NCBI RefSeq assembly: GCF_900182605.1
Contig: NZ_FXTB01000003.1
Coordinates: 1 to 64,000 of the forward strand
Direction of reading: 5' to 3'
DNA: 64,000 nt
From: Saccharicrinis carchari
GTDB lineage: Bacteria; Bacteroidota; Bacteroidia; Bacteroidales; Marinilabiliaceae
Part shown: piece by piece, positions 1 to 8,309 of the stretch
How the letters are laid out: each line of letters begins with the position of its first letter
Position numbering within the stretch: the first letter of the stretch is position 1
Translations under genes and position numbers: made by a program
The notes under the pieces: generated by a model
Database searches by the model: none
What the model was told of the DNA's origin: nothing
The model's input: only the letters and a program-made list of their open reading frames with translations

Positions 1-279
1 GGGCCATTAAGAGATGAACCAGCCTACACAAATATAAAAGAAGTGACGGAATCATCCCGTTTAATATACAATGATCAAAAACTGTATTTTATTGGTATCC
101 CTACTTATTTATTAAATAAGCAAAATGATCTCGGATCCGACTGGCATCCCTCCTATCGGGGGCAGCTAAAGATGACGGCACATATTATTCCTACTTTATC
201 CAATATCCTTAATTGGGATTATGACGATTCAGAATTTAGAAATCCGGTTTTAGATATAAACATCCGTAAATCAAAATAG
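1..279 (+). CDS. SGNH/GDSL-type carbohydrate esterase, C-terminal fragment
   Basis: The reading frame is open from the first base of the window, so only the last 92 residues are present and the real start lies outside. The visible part has the block GSDWHPSYRG. The D-x-x-H pair in it is the Asp-His end of the Ser-Asp-His triad of SGNH/GDSL hydrolases, and DWHP followed by a helix and a final hydrophobic helix is typical of acetylxylan-esterase-like (CE2-type) members. Such enzymes remove acetyl groups from polysaccharides. The catalytic serine and the oxyanion Gly and Asn would be upstream and cannot be checked. The fold assignment rests on one motif. Family level is likely, substrate unknown. 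Confidence 0.6.
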   Translation, partial: GPLRDEPAYTNIKEVTESSRLIYNDQKLYFIGIPTYLLNKQNDLGSDWHPSYRGQLKMTAHIIPTLSNILNWDYDDSEFRNPVLDINIRKSK

Positions 280-410
280 CTTTTGACCTCGATTATATAT
301 CGATCCGTAATAGTTGCCTACATTATCAATTCGGCACCCGATAGTCAAAGTCAATTGGTTGCTGCCCTGTTTTAAATGAAAAACATAAAGGTACACGCGC
401 ATAAAATGTG

Positions 411-666
411 ATGCCCGAATTGGTTGGCGACACTGAGCTATCCGGTCAATATTACAAAAAAGGCAAGACTTATGAATATTATTTTACTTCCCAAACGCAT
501 TTTATGCGGGATATAAAAGCCAATGGAACCCGGGATAAAAATATTAATCCGCGTTTTTATCAGATCTACTCCTTTCCATAAATACGTGCAAAAAGCTAAA
601 CTCAAAGGAAAAAACTTAGAATCCCAAACATTTAGTTTTACTACTTTAAAGATGGACGGACCTTAA
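411..666 (+). pseudogene. decayed gene fragment, function not recognised
   Basis: There is no intact gene between the esterase end and the cargo gene at 857. From 411 an open frame encodes about 56 residues of protein-like composition (containing KGKTYEYYFTSQTHFMRDIK) and stops at 579-581. A second frame from 586 encodes about 26 residues (VQKAKLKGKNLESQTFSFTT and a short tail) and stops at 664-666. The two pieces abut in different frames, which suggests a single former coding region broken by an indel. Further upstream (about 283-345) there is another short protein-like run ending in a stop. I do not recognise the family. Decay, rather than a real short gene, is an inference. Confidence 0.35.
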
Positions 667-856
667 ACATATACATGACCGTATAAAAAGAGTATTGTTC
701 CAAAACGGTCGAAATAGCATTGGTCTGTTACCCTTTCCAATCTTTCCACAGCCAAAAATGTACCATCTGAAATATTCATCGGCAATTTATTTTCTACATA
801 AGCGTTTAAATAAATATCTTTGAACTTTTGTTTGAATTTAATTGGCACAGACAGCG

Positions 857-2119
857 ATGAACACTTTGTTTAAATATATTTTTATTTTTCTGTTGGCTGC
901 AAGCTCACAACTCTCTGCTCAAACAGTAAGCATTGTATCTGATAACGCTACGGCCTCTGGCAATGCAGCGTATCCACAAAAAGATACCTTATTTTTTTAT
1001 GCAGATATAGCATCGGCCACTTTAAGCGTTGCTCCGATTAGTGGAAGTAATGTTACCTATACCTGGGACAAATACGAAAACGGTGGCTGGACTGAAGTGA
1101 TGACAATAAATGTTCCTGATTTTCCGGCTGTTATCAATGAGGGTGCATACCGGGTTACTGTTAATAATAACGGCGTGTTTGTGGGTCAGGATGTTTGTTG
1201 GACTTTTGAACCCAGAATACTAACGCTCGAAGTAGATACTATTTTTAGCGACTGTACCCACATACAGCTCACTACCAACACCACTACCAAACCACTCAAT
1301 TACCTTAATCCGGCTAACGGAAATCCATACACCGTTAACTACGAGCTTGCCTATGAATGGTCCTCGGAGCCGGCAGGTGATGCAAATACTTATACGGAAG
1401 CACAACCAACGATGGAGGCTCCCGTAGAACCAATAACATACGCTGCTACAGCAATAGCATTTAATGGGGCACACAGTTTGGAGGCTAATTTCGTTTATGA
1501 TGATCCGAAAGCCGTTGAAGCCAATTTTACATTTAACGTAACGGATAGGGAAAATAAGAACGAATTGCCTATTAATACTAAGTTTACTGGAATCACAGAA
1601 TATACGGGCTCTTCCGAGATTTTGGTATTTATCAATGATTCGTCAAAAGGCCTAAATAAAAGTTACACCATTGACTTCAATACTAATACCGAAGGAGGTG
1701 AAGAAAAGCCCACTGAAAACGATTTGATTGAGATTACTTTTGATAAGCTTGGAGAATACTATATGGATGTAAGCGTAAAAAACGACCTCAGCGGATGTAC
1801 AGACCTAACACCTTTAGGCCCCATAAAAATTGAGGAGATTTACCTGGGCATACCCAACGTTTTTACACCAGATGGCGATGGTATCAACGATGAGTTTATG
1901 GCTGTATATTCTTCGATAAAAGAGTTTAAGCTAATTGTGTTTAACCGTTGGGGACGGAAGGTTTTTCAAACCACAGATCCGGGTGAGGCCTGGGACGGTA
2001 AAATTGGCGGCAAAGACGCTGCCGAAGGGGTTTACTTTTATGTAGTTACAGCCAAAGGCTACAACAAAGGCGAAGAACGAAAATACGAAGGCCCTGTACA
2101 TTTATTAAGGGGTAATTAG
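857..2119 (+). CDS. T9SS type B cargo protein with CHU_C-like gliding-motility C-terminal domain
   Basis: The protein has 420 residues from the ATG at 857; the TTG at 842 is in frame but would put five residues in front of the signal peptide. Residues 1-21 form a signal peptide ending LSA-Q. The middle is beta-rich, probably Ig-like or PKD-like, with no recognised catalytic motif. From about residue 328 comes a typical gliding-motility-associated C-terminal domain: NVFTPDGDGINDEF, then FNRWGRKVF, then WDGKIGG and GVYFYVV. That domain is the type B sorting signal recognised by the type IX secretion system (TIGR04131-like). The product should therefore be exported across the outer membrane, possibly as an adhesin. 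It is followed by a strong bidirectional terminator. Confidence 0.8.
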   Translation: MNTLFKYIFIFLLAASSQLSAQTVSIVSDNATASGNAAYPQKDTLFFYADIASATLSVAPISGSNVTYTWDKYENGGWTEVMTINVPDFPAVINEGAYRVTVNNNGVFVGQDVCWTFEPRILTLEVDTIFSDCTHIQLTTNTTTKPLNYLNPANGNPYTVNYELAYEWSSEPAGDANTYTEAQPTMEAPVEPITYAATAIAFNGAHSLEANFVYDDPKAVEANFTFNVTDRENKNELPINTKFTGITEYTGSSEILVFINDSSKGLNKSYTIDFNTNTEGGEEKPTENDLIEITFDKLGEYYMDVSVKNDLSGCTDLTPLGPIKIEEIYLGIPNVFTPDGDGINDEFMAVYSSIKEFKLIVFNRWGRKVFQTTDPGEAWDGKIGGKDAAEGVYFYVVTAKGYNKGEERKYEGPVHLLRGN

Positions 2120-2187
2120 TACCGGTCGGTCTGCATTTTATACGCCTAAACAATGTACTATTTTGCACCATTGACCTAGCTAAATAT

Positions 2188-2229
2188 AAAAAGCCCCGTT
2201 ATTTCGTGCATAGCGGGGCTTATTTTTTT
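2188..2229. terminator. bidirectional intrinsic terminator
   Basis: The stem AGCCCCG (2192-2198) pairs with CGGGGCT (2214-2220). A-rich sequence lies on the left and T7 on the right, so it can stop transcription from both convergent genes, the T9SS cargo genes at 857 and 2241. Confidence 0.85.
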
Positions 2230-2240
2230 ATCGCAAATTT

Positions 2241-3014
2241 TTATTTTTTCACTACTTTTTTTGTCTGGATATTTCCTTCTGCATCTGTTATTTTTACAAT
2301 ATAAATTCCTTTGGCCAGATTATTTGTTGGAATCACCAGCTTATCTGTGCTGTTGCCTTTGGTTTGCGACATCAACTGACCAACTGAATTGATTACTTCA
2401 ACCAAAACTATTCCGGAATCACTAATCCTTAAACTATTTGCGAAAGGGTTAGGATAAACCAAAGTTGAAGCTGCATTATTCGAACCCATTCCGGTAGCAT
2501 TGTCCTCGGTAACGCTAAAATCGTCCCAATAAGTAATCGCATCCCTGTAGGTGCGCACTTCCAGATATAAAAAAGCGGCACTTGCAGGTGCAGCAACCGT
2601 AGTACTGTATTCCGCCCACTGCCCAAAAGTAGGGAAATACCCATTGTTAGGTCCTTGAAGCTGATCTTCCGTAGCTTCGTCCTTAATGGTAGTTTTTTCA
2701 CTATCTGCCCATTTGGCCCATATTCTGGAATCTGTTCCATCGGCTTCTATGGTGTAGTACCAGATGCTAACAACGTAGGTTTCCCCTCCTGTTACAGGTA
2801 AGTATTGACCAAGGTCTTTTATTCCGCCTGTATGCTTGGCGCTATAGGTTCCGGAATGCACAATGGTGGTTTCCTGCGTTACATTTTCAACATGATCCCA
2901 ATTCAAGGGTGTAGTCTCATCGTCCCAGGTTTCAAAACCTCCGTTTACAACAAGGTTTTGGGCAATAGAGCCGACAGAAAATAGTACGGCAAGCAAAAGT
3001 AAAGTTTGTTTCAT
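2241..3014 (-). CDS. secreted carbohydrate-binding-like protein with T9SS type A sorting tail
   Basis: The protein has 257 residues if the ATG at 3014 is used. That start begins MKQTLLLLAVLFSVGSIAQ, a clean signal peptide; the longer frame from 3068 adds 18 residues in front of it and is less likely. Residues of about 20-165 resemble a CBM4/9- or CBM22-like jelly roll: NLVVNGGFETW, then SGTYSAKH, then YVVSIWYYT, and a late EVRTYRDA strand. A short linker leads to a type A Por-secretion tail at about 183-257 (YPNPFANSLRI, then GKGIYIVKI-type, here AKGIYIVKI, and a KKVVKK end). Expected role: a cell-surface or secreted glycan-binding protein carried by the T9SS. No catalytic domain is visible. 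Confidence 0.75.
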   Translation of the reverse strand: MKQTLLLLAVLFSVGSIAQNLVVNGGFETWDDETTPLNWDHVENVTQETTIVHSGTYSAKHTGGIKDLGQYLPVTGGETYVVSIWYYTIEADGTDSRIWAKWADSEKTTIKDEATEDQLQGPNNGYFPTFGQWAEYSTTVAAPASAAFLYLEVRTYRDAITYWDDFSVTEDNATGMGSNNAASTLVYPNPFANSLRISDSGIVLVEVINSVGQLMSQTKGNSTDKLVIPTNNLAKGIYIVKITDAEGNIQTKKVVKK

Positions 3015-3651
3015 GATAAAAGGTTTTAGTAAATGAGTAAAAAAATAACCTCGTCGGATGATAGACAAAGTGACGGGTTAAATATTATGTATCCTCAATT
3101 TACAAATAAATTTCCATAAAATAAACTCTCATAGGTTTTTTTGTGTAAAATATAAGCACCCCCTTACATATTACAAATTTCGCATATGAAATATTGATTG
3201 TTAGGTTATTGTGAATGTGTTTGCTTTGTCCCCTATATACTTTTGACTTAACCAATAATACCAATATTTTAGAACAACCCTCCATGATGTATAAAGGGCA
3301 CTATGCTTTTTAAGATTCATTATATGATTACTAACTGAATAGATAACCCCTATCTATTATTAAGCTTTAAACGAATTTTGCAGGCAGCAACACTATCGCC
3401 ACAAAGCGTACAATAGCTCCGCCTGCCATTATTTTTTATGCCGCCATAAAGTCTTTTTTAATCCCATGCTGTTTATATCAATACGTCATTAAATTAGTGG
3501 GTATATGAAATTACCCAATACTACCTAAGGTTCTCGGAGAAATACCCAAACACTCAAGTTAAACTCCATTTTCCATACTTCACAAGCCTTGTTGCTAATG
3601 TTATTTGTTTTCGCGTCACTGAAAAACATCCATACTTTGGGTGGCTGGCAA
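3015..3651. other. 637-bp gap without a convincing gene
   Basis: This holds the upstream region of the minus-strand gene at 2241 and about 400 bp downstream of the rfbB terminator. The only longer frame (minus, 3100-3285, 61 codons) has no recognisable motif and looks like chance. A minus-strand TTTG followed 19 bases later by TATATTTT, near 3150-3185, may be a promoter for the 2241 gene. One nested inverted repeat lies at 3380-3426 (see findings). Confidence 0.4.
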
Positions 3652-3677
3652 TAAAAAAAGCCGGCGCTAACCGACTT
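3652..3677 (-). terminator. intrinsic terminator of rfbB
   Basis: Read on the minus strand, AAGTCGG pairs with CCGGCTT (one G-U pair) around a short loop, followed by seven T residues. It lies about 25 bp after the rfbB stop codon. Confidence 0.75.
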
Positions 3678-3701
3678 CTGAATAATAATTGGGATTATAT
3701 T

Positions 3702-4754
3702 TTACCGCTCTTCGTATTGCTTTTGATAATAACTTTCGTAGCTGCCGTCGGTAATATTGTTCATCCATGTTTCATTGGCCAGATACCAATCGATGGTTTT
3801 TTCTATTCCCTCTTCAAACTGCAACGACGGTTCCCAGCCTAATTCCTTCATTAGCTTGGATGAGTCTATAGCGTAACGCATGTCGTGGCCGGCGCGGTCT
3901 TTAACGTAGGTAATCAGGCCGGCGCAGGTGCCCTCGGGCCTATCCAACTTACGATCCAGCACTTCGCACATTTTTTTTATTAAATCGATATTTGTCCATT
4001 CATTGATCCCACCAATATTGTAGGTCTCGCCATTTTTACCTTGATGGAATATAAGGTCGATGGCTCGTGCATGATCAATTACATAGAGCCAATCGCGTAC
4101 ATTTTCGCCCTTGCCATATATAGGGATAGGCTTCATTTTTTTTATATTATTAATAGCCAGCGGAATAAGCTTCTCCGGAAACTGATTCGGACCATAATTA
4201 TTGGAACAGTTGGAAATAACAACAGGCATTCCATAGGTATGATAATAGGCCCTTACAAGGTGGTCGCTACTGGCTTTTGAGGAGGAATAGGGGCTGCGCG
4301 GATCATAGGGCGTTGTTTCAGTAAAAAGCCCCGTTGCACCCAACGAGCCATACACCTCATCGGTACTAATATGGTAAAACAGTTTTCCTTCGTAGTTGCC
4401 GTGCCACTGTGCTTTGGCCGCATTTAATAGATTTACCGTGCCCAGAATATTGGTACGTATAAACGAAAGCGGATCTGATATAGAACGATCTACATGACTC
4501 TCTGCCGCCAGATGAATGATGGCATCAAATTGATATTCATCAAAAAGTTTATTTATCATATCCTCTTCTACGATATCGCCCTTAATAAAAGTATAGTTGG
4601 GTGCGTTCTCTATATCTTTTAGGTTTTCCAGATTACCGGCATAGGTAAGTGCATCCAGATTGTAAATATGGTATTTGGGATATTGCTGAACAAACAGTCG
4701 AACCACGTGCGAACCAATAAAACCGGCACCTCCCGTTATAAGAATTTTTTTCAT
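3702..4754 (-). CDS. rfbB: dTDP-glucose 4,6-dehydratase
   Basis: This is a 350-residue extended short-chain dehydrogenase/reductase. It converts dTDP-glucose to dTDP-4-keto-6-deoxyglucose, the first committed step towards rhamnose and other deoxysugars of surface polysaccharides. The N-terminal Rossmann motif GGAGFIGSH is at residues 8-16. DALTYAGNLENL (34-45) and HLAAESHVDRS (81-91) are family-specific. TDEVYG is at 131-136, and the catalytic Tyr156 and Lys160 sit in YSSSK. The length is normal for RmlB. The gene lies 142 bp after galE on the same strand, with a terminator between them, so it is probably transcribed separately. No rfbA, rfbC or rfbD is nearby. A cytoplasmic enzyme that presumably supplies glycan clusters such as the one at 57.6-62 kb. 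Confidence 0.95.
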   Translation of the reverse strand: MKKILITGGAGFIGSHVVRLFVQQYPKYHIYNLDALTYAGNLENLKDIENAPNYTFIKGDIVEEDMINKLFDEYQFDAIIHLAAESHVDRSISDPLSFIRTNILGTVNLLNAAKAQWHGNYEGKLFYHISTDEVYGSLGATGLFTETTPYDPRSPYSSSKASSDHLVRAYYHTYGMPVVISNCSNNYGPNQFPEKLIPLAINNIKKMKPIPIYGKGENVRDWLYVIDHARAIDLIFHQGKNGETYNIGGINEWTNIDLIKKMCEVLDRKLDRPEGTCAGLITYVKDRAGHDMRYAIDSSKLMKELGWEPSLQFEEGIEKTIDWYLANETWMNNITDGSYESYYQKQYEER

Positions 4755-4822
4755 ATTAGTATGTTTTTTAAAAAAGTAGGCGTATTTGCTCTTATCTACT
4801 GCAATATATCATTAATGCCGAT

Positions 4823-4856
4823 AAAAAAAAAAGGCTACCCATAATGGTGCAGCCTT
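4823..4856 (-). terminator. intrinsic terminator of galE
   Basis: On the minus strand AAGGCT pairs with AGCCTT around a 14-nt loop, followed by a run of about ten T residues. It separates galE from rfbB. Confidence 0.8.
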
Positions 4857-4896
4857 AAATAAAAAATGCTAATGAGTACTTTTCGACGCTTGATAA

Positions 4897-5925
4897 TTAT
4901 TTTATTCCACGGATATTCTTCTCCCATTTCCAGGCCGAGGCAAGTGTTTCTTCCAGGGTTTTTTCGGCTTTCCAACCCAACTCTTTATTTCCATACGAGG
5001 TATCGGCCCAAATTTTTTCGATGTCGCCTTCCCGACGGCCTACAATCTTATACTTAACATCCACACCGGTCACTTCTATAAACGTTTTTACCAACTGCAT
5101 CACGGAGTATCCTTCGCCGGTGCCAACGTTAAAATATTCGTAGTTGGCTTTATTTTTATTTTGCAACATACGGTTGATTGCTACCACATGGGCTTTTGAT
5201 AGATCCACAACATTGATATAATCGCGTATAGCCGTTCCATCCGGCGTGTCGTAGTCGTCGCCAAAAATACTAAGCTCATCGCGCAGGCCAGCCGCCGTTT
5301 GGGTGATAAAAGGTAACAGGTTATTGGGCACACCTACAGGCAGCTCACCGATTAACGCCGATTCATGTGCGCCAACCGGGTTAAAGTAGCGCAAAGCAAT
5401 ACTATTGATATCTTTGTTTACCCTGGCAAAATCACGCAATATATCTTCGGCAATGGCCTTGGTGTTTCCGTAGGGCGATTCTGCCTCTTTACGCGGTGTT
5501 GATTCCGTAACGGGCAATTTATCCGGCTGGCCGTAAACCGTGCACGAAGAAGAAAAAACCATATGGGCAACTCCATATTTTTTCATTCCTGCCAACAGAT
5601 TCATTAATGAGTTCAAGTTATTACGATAATATTCAAGCGGTTTTTGAACAGACTCGCCCACCGCTTTATATGCTGCAAAATGAATGATGGCTTCAATGTT
5701 ACTATATTGCTTAAAGAAGTTGTCGGTTAAAGCACTATCCGACAGGTCAAATTTTTCGAATGCCGGTTTTATCCCCGTAATTTTCTCGATATTATCCAAC
5801 ACTTCTATCTGCGAATTGGATAAATCATCAACGATAACCACATCGAAACCCGAATTTTGTAATTCAACAACTGTATGCGAACCTATGTAACCTGTGCCGC
5901 CGGTAACTAATATTTGCTTGCTCAT
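4897..5925 (-). CDS. galE: UDP-glucose 4-epimerase
   Basis: The protein has 342 residues, the usual GalE length. It interconverts UDP-glucose and UDP-galactose (or the N-acetyl forms) with bound NAD. The Rossmann motif GGTGYIGSH is at 9-17, the FSSSCTVYG block at 124-132, and the catalytic Tyr152 and Lys156 are in YGNTK. RYFNPVGAH and the later ADTSYGNKELGWKAEKTLEE (a variant of the usual helix) are typical of the family. It is a cytoplasmic enzyme of galactose metabolism and nucleotide-sugar supply, divergent from the HU-SPOR gene at 6148 with a 222-bp gap. Its substrate range, UDP-Glc only or also UDP-GlcNAc, cannot be fixed by eye. Confidence 0.95.
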   Translation of the reverse strand: MSKQILVTGGTGYIGSHTVVELQNSGFDVVIVDDLSNSQIEVLDNIEKITGIKPAFEKFDLSDSALTDNFFKQYSNIEAIIHFAAYKAVGESVQKPLEYYRNNLNSLMNLLAGMKKYGVAHMVFSSSCTVYGQPDKLPVTESTPRKEAESPYGNTKAIAEDILRDFARVNKDINSIALRYFNPVGAHESALIGELPVGVPNNLLPFITQTAAGLRDELSIFGDDYDTPDGTAIRDYINVVDLSKAHVVAINRMLQNKNKANYEYFNVGTGEGYSVMQLVKTFIEVTGVDVKYKIVGRREGDIEKIWADTSYGNKELGWKAEKTLEETLASAWKWEKNIRGIK

Positions 5926-6147
5926 ATCCGAAATTAAAAAAGTATAACTTATTATTATTGTGTGCGTAAAATTAACAAATAAACGGCTAATTCAAATATT
6001 TATTTTCACAAGCAATTTGTTAATATGCTGTTGTTAAAAGAATTAAACAGGTGGGTACTAGTAGGTATTAACAACTTATCAACATGCTGTTAATATTTGT
6101 ATGGCCTGTTGTTATGCAAGCCACCTTTTTTTTGCTAATTTTGTTTT

Positions 6148-7095
6148 ATGCTTGACTTAGGAAAAAACATAAACGACTTACTTTACAGCTACGACTGTGT
6201 AATAGTTCCGGGCTTAGGAGGCTTTGTTGCAAATCACAAAAATGCTACAGTAAACGAAAAAACCGGTGTTTTCAGCCCACCACGCAGAGAAATTGGTTTT
6301 AACAAAAGCCTGGCTCATAACGATGGTTTGCTAATAAGCCATATGGCCAGCTCACAGCGGATAAGTTTTGAGGATTGCAATAAGCGCCTGGCCAAGCACG
6401 TAAGTATTTTAAAATATCAGCTTAGTAAAGGCGAGTGTATTGACATAGGCAATGCCGGAGAACTTAAAAATGACGCCTTGGGCAATACCATTTTTATTCC
6501 CAAGCACGAGGAGTCTTTTTGCAGAGATTCTTTCGGTTTGTCCACCTATCAATTTAAAACTTTAGATCAGGTAAAGGCGCAAAACGAAAGCTCGCGCCGA
6601 TGGGTTTGGCGAACCTTACAAACCAAAAACGCACGTCAGATAGCCGCAAGTGTTACCTTGATATTAGGAATGCTGATGGTAACACCCGAATTTGGTAACC
6701 AAACACAACAAAGTACTTTTACCGATTTATTTCCAAAAACAGAATACACCATAGCGCATCCAAAAGTAGATGCTACCGTCATCAAAGAAGCTGTAGAGGA
6801 CTTAAATAAAACAGTGCAAAGCCACAACTCCGAAACAGAAGAAGTACTGCCTATAAGCGCGGAGTTAAAAAACAATTATTTTATTATTGGCGCCAGTTTT
6901 AAAGAAGAACATCAAGCGCAAAAGTTCCTGAATAAATTAGCCCGCAGAGGCATTGAGGGAGCCGAAATAATAGCGGCGAACAATCGCTATCGTGTTTCGT
7001 TAGAAGGATTCAGCGACAAAGAAATGGCAATTAAAGCCCTGGAGAATCATCGTAAAACGAATGGTTTTAATTCAGCATGGCTGCTAAAACATTGA
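6148..7095 (+). CDS. HU-CCDC81-type domain protein with transmembrane segment and SPOR domain
   Basis: The protein has 315 residues. Residues 1 to about 135 match the pair of HU-like domains seen only in Bacteroidota proteins of this type (HU-CCDC81_bac 1 and 2): LLYSYDCVIVPGLGGFVAN, FNKSLAHNDGLL, and GECIDIGNAGELKND, then IPKHEESFCRDSFGLSTY. One hydrophobic segment at about 163-181 probably crosses the inner membrane. A SPOR domain at about 242-315 (FIIGASFKEEHQAQKFLNKL, then YRVSLEGFSDKEMAIKAL) should bind denuded peptidoglycan in the periplasm. The inferred topology is a cytoplasmic HU-like domain and a periplasmic SPOR domain, suggesting a role at division sites. It is monocistronic, with a shared terminator after it. 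Function is inferred from the domains only. Confidence 0.8.
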   Translation: MLDLGKNINDLLYSYDCVIVPGLGGFVANHKNATVNEKTGVFSPPRREIGFNKSLAHNDGLLISHMASSQRISFEDCNKRLAKHVSILKYQLSKGECIDIGNAGELKNDALGNTIFIPKHEESFCRDSFGLSTYQFKTLDQVKAQNESSRRWVWRTLQTKNARQIAASVTLILGMLMVTPEFGNQTQQSTFTDLFPKTEYTIAHPKVDATVIKEAVEDLNKTVQSHNSETEEVLPISAELKNNYFIIGASFKEEHQAQKFLNKLARRGIEGAEIIAANNRYRVSLEGFSDKEMAIKALENHRKTNGFNSAWLLKH

Positions 7096-7136
7096 TACAA
7101 ATAGCTAGTTAATTGTTTTATTATAATCGCAATACT

Positions 7137-7173
7137 AAAAAAAAATGCTGACCTTAAAAGGTCAGCATTTTTT
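7137..7173. terminator. bidirectional intrinsic terminator
   Basis: A perfect 12-bp stem, AAATGCTGACCT with AGGTCAGCATTT, has a 4-nt loop, A-rich sequence on the left and T-rich on the right. It lies between the convergent HU-SPOR gene and asd and touches the asd stop codon. Confidence 0.9.
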
Positions 7174-8182
7174 ATTTTATCAATTTCTGTTCAATCATAT
7201 ACTCTGCTATTTGAACTGCATTTAAGGCAGCACCTTTTTTTATCTGATCGCTTACGCACCAAAATGCTATCCCGTTGGGGTTGGAGATATCTTTACGAAT
7301 ACGTCCCACAAAAACATCATTTTCGCCTGCCAGTTCAAATGGCATGGGGTATTCATTGGCTTGGGGATTATCCATTACGGTTATTCCCTTAAACCTTTCA
7401 CATTCGGCACGGAACTCTTCGGGCGAAACAGGCTTTTCCGTCTCCGCCCATATAGACTCCGAATGGGCCCTCATCACAGGCACACGCACTGTAGTCGCAC
7501 TTACCTGGATATCGGAATTCATTATTTTACGGGTCTCATGGTACATTTTCATTTCTTCTTTGGTATATCCATTTTCCGTAAAAACATCGATATGCGGAAT
7601 AACATTAAACAACAGCTGATGTGCAAACTTTTCTACTGTAAGCTCTTTGTTAGCCGCAAAATCTTTTGCCTGCTGTTCTAATTCGGCCATGGCCGAAGCA
7701 CCAGCTCCGCTTGCGGATTGATAGGACGAAACATGCACCCTTTTTATATGGGATAGATTTTCAAGCGCTTTTAAAACCACCACCATCTGAATAGTTGTAC
7801 AATTGGCATTGGCTATAATGTTTCGGGGTGCATTTTTACACTCCTCGGCATTTACCTCGGGCACTACCAAGGGTACATCGTCGTCCAATCGAAAGGCACT
7901 CGAGTTGTCAATCATGATGGCACCGTACTTAGTAATGGTTGGGGCAAACTCCTTTGAAATGCCACCCCCGGCAGAAACCAACGCTATATCAATATCTTTA
8001 AAATCGTCGTTATGTTTTAACTCCTTAACCTTAATTTCTTTTCCCTTAAAGGTATATACCTTACCTGCACTACGCTCCGAACCAAATAATACCAATTCGC
8101 TTAGCGGGAAATCACGTTCATCCAGAACTTTCAGAAACTCCTGTCCTACTGCCCCACTGGCACCTACGACTGCTACTTTCAT
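7172..8182 (-). CDS. asd: aspartate-semialdehyde dehydrogenase
   Basis: The protein has 336 residues from the ATG at 8182 ([17 protein letters not shown]). The in-frame extension to 8218 adds 12 hydrophobic residues before the NADP-binding strand and is not credible. It reduces aspartyl-4-phosphate to aspartate semialdehyde, the branch point to lysine/diaminopimelate, threonine and methionine. The nucleotide motif GASGAVG is at 8-14, the SSAFR phosphate-binding stretch at 94-98, and the catalytic Cys128 in NANCTT; a conserved histidine follows in the [10 protein letters not shown] block. This is a cytoplasmic housekeeping enzyme, transcribed alone and divergent from the large surface-protein gene at 8310. 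Confidence 0.95.
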   Translation of the reverse strand: MKVAVVGASGAVGQEFLKVLDERDFPLSELVLFGSERSAGKVYTFKGKEIKVKELKHNDDFKDIDIALVSAGGGISKEFAPTITKYGAIMIDNSSAFRLDDDVPLVVPEVNAEECKNAPRNIIANANCTTIQMVVVLKALENLSHIKRVHVSSYQSASGAGASAMAELEQQAKDFAANKELTVEKFAHQLLFNVIPHIDVFTENGYTKEEMKMYHETRKIMNSDIQVSATTVRVPVMRAHSESIWAETEKPVSPEEFRAECERFKGITVMDNPQANEYPMPFELAGENDVFVGRIRKDISNPNGIAFWCVSDQIKKGAALNAVQIAEYMIEQKLIK

Positions 8183-8309
8183 CGAACTTAATAATTTAAT
8201 AATTAATAAATAATTCACCTCATGTCAAACAATTTAGTTAAATTGTTTACTGATGGTAATTATGACATTTGTCATGCAAAAATATTCAAAATACTCCAAT
8301 CCTCATGCT

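Noticed and set aside
663-848. Minus-strand 61-codon frame with protein-like composition (NISDGTFLAVERLERV)
   Set aside because: No known motif, no promoter, and it lies in a region already showing decay; chance or a fragment cannot be told apart.
3100-3285. Minus-strand 61-codon frame in the intergenic gap
   Set aside because: Composition follows the AT-rich DNA, no signal or motif; treated as non-coding.
6109-6143. TAATTTTG box directly before the HU-SPOR gene as a promoter
   Set aside because: It would place the transcription start at or after the start codon, and no -33 TTTG has the right spacing.
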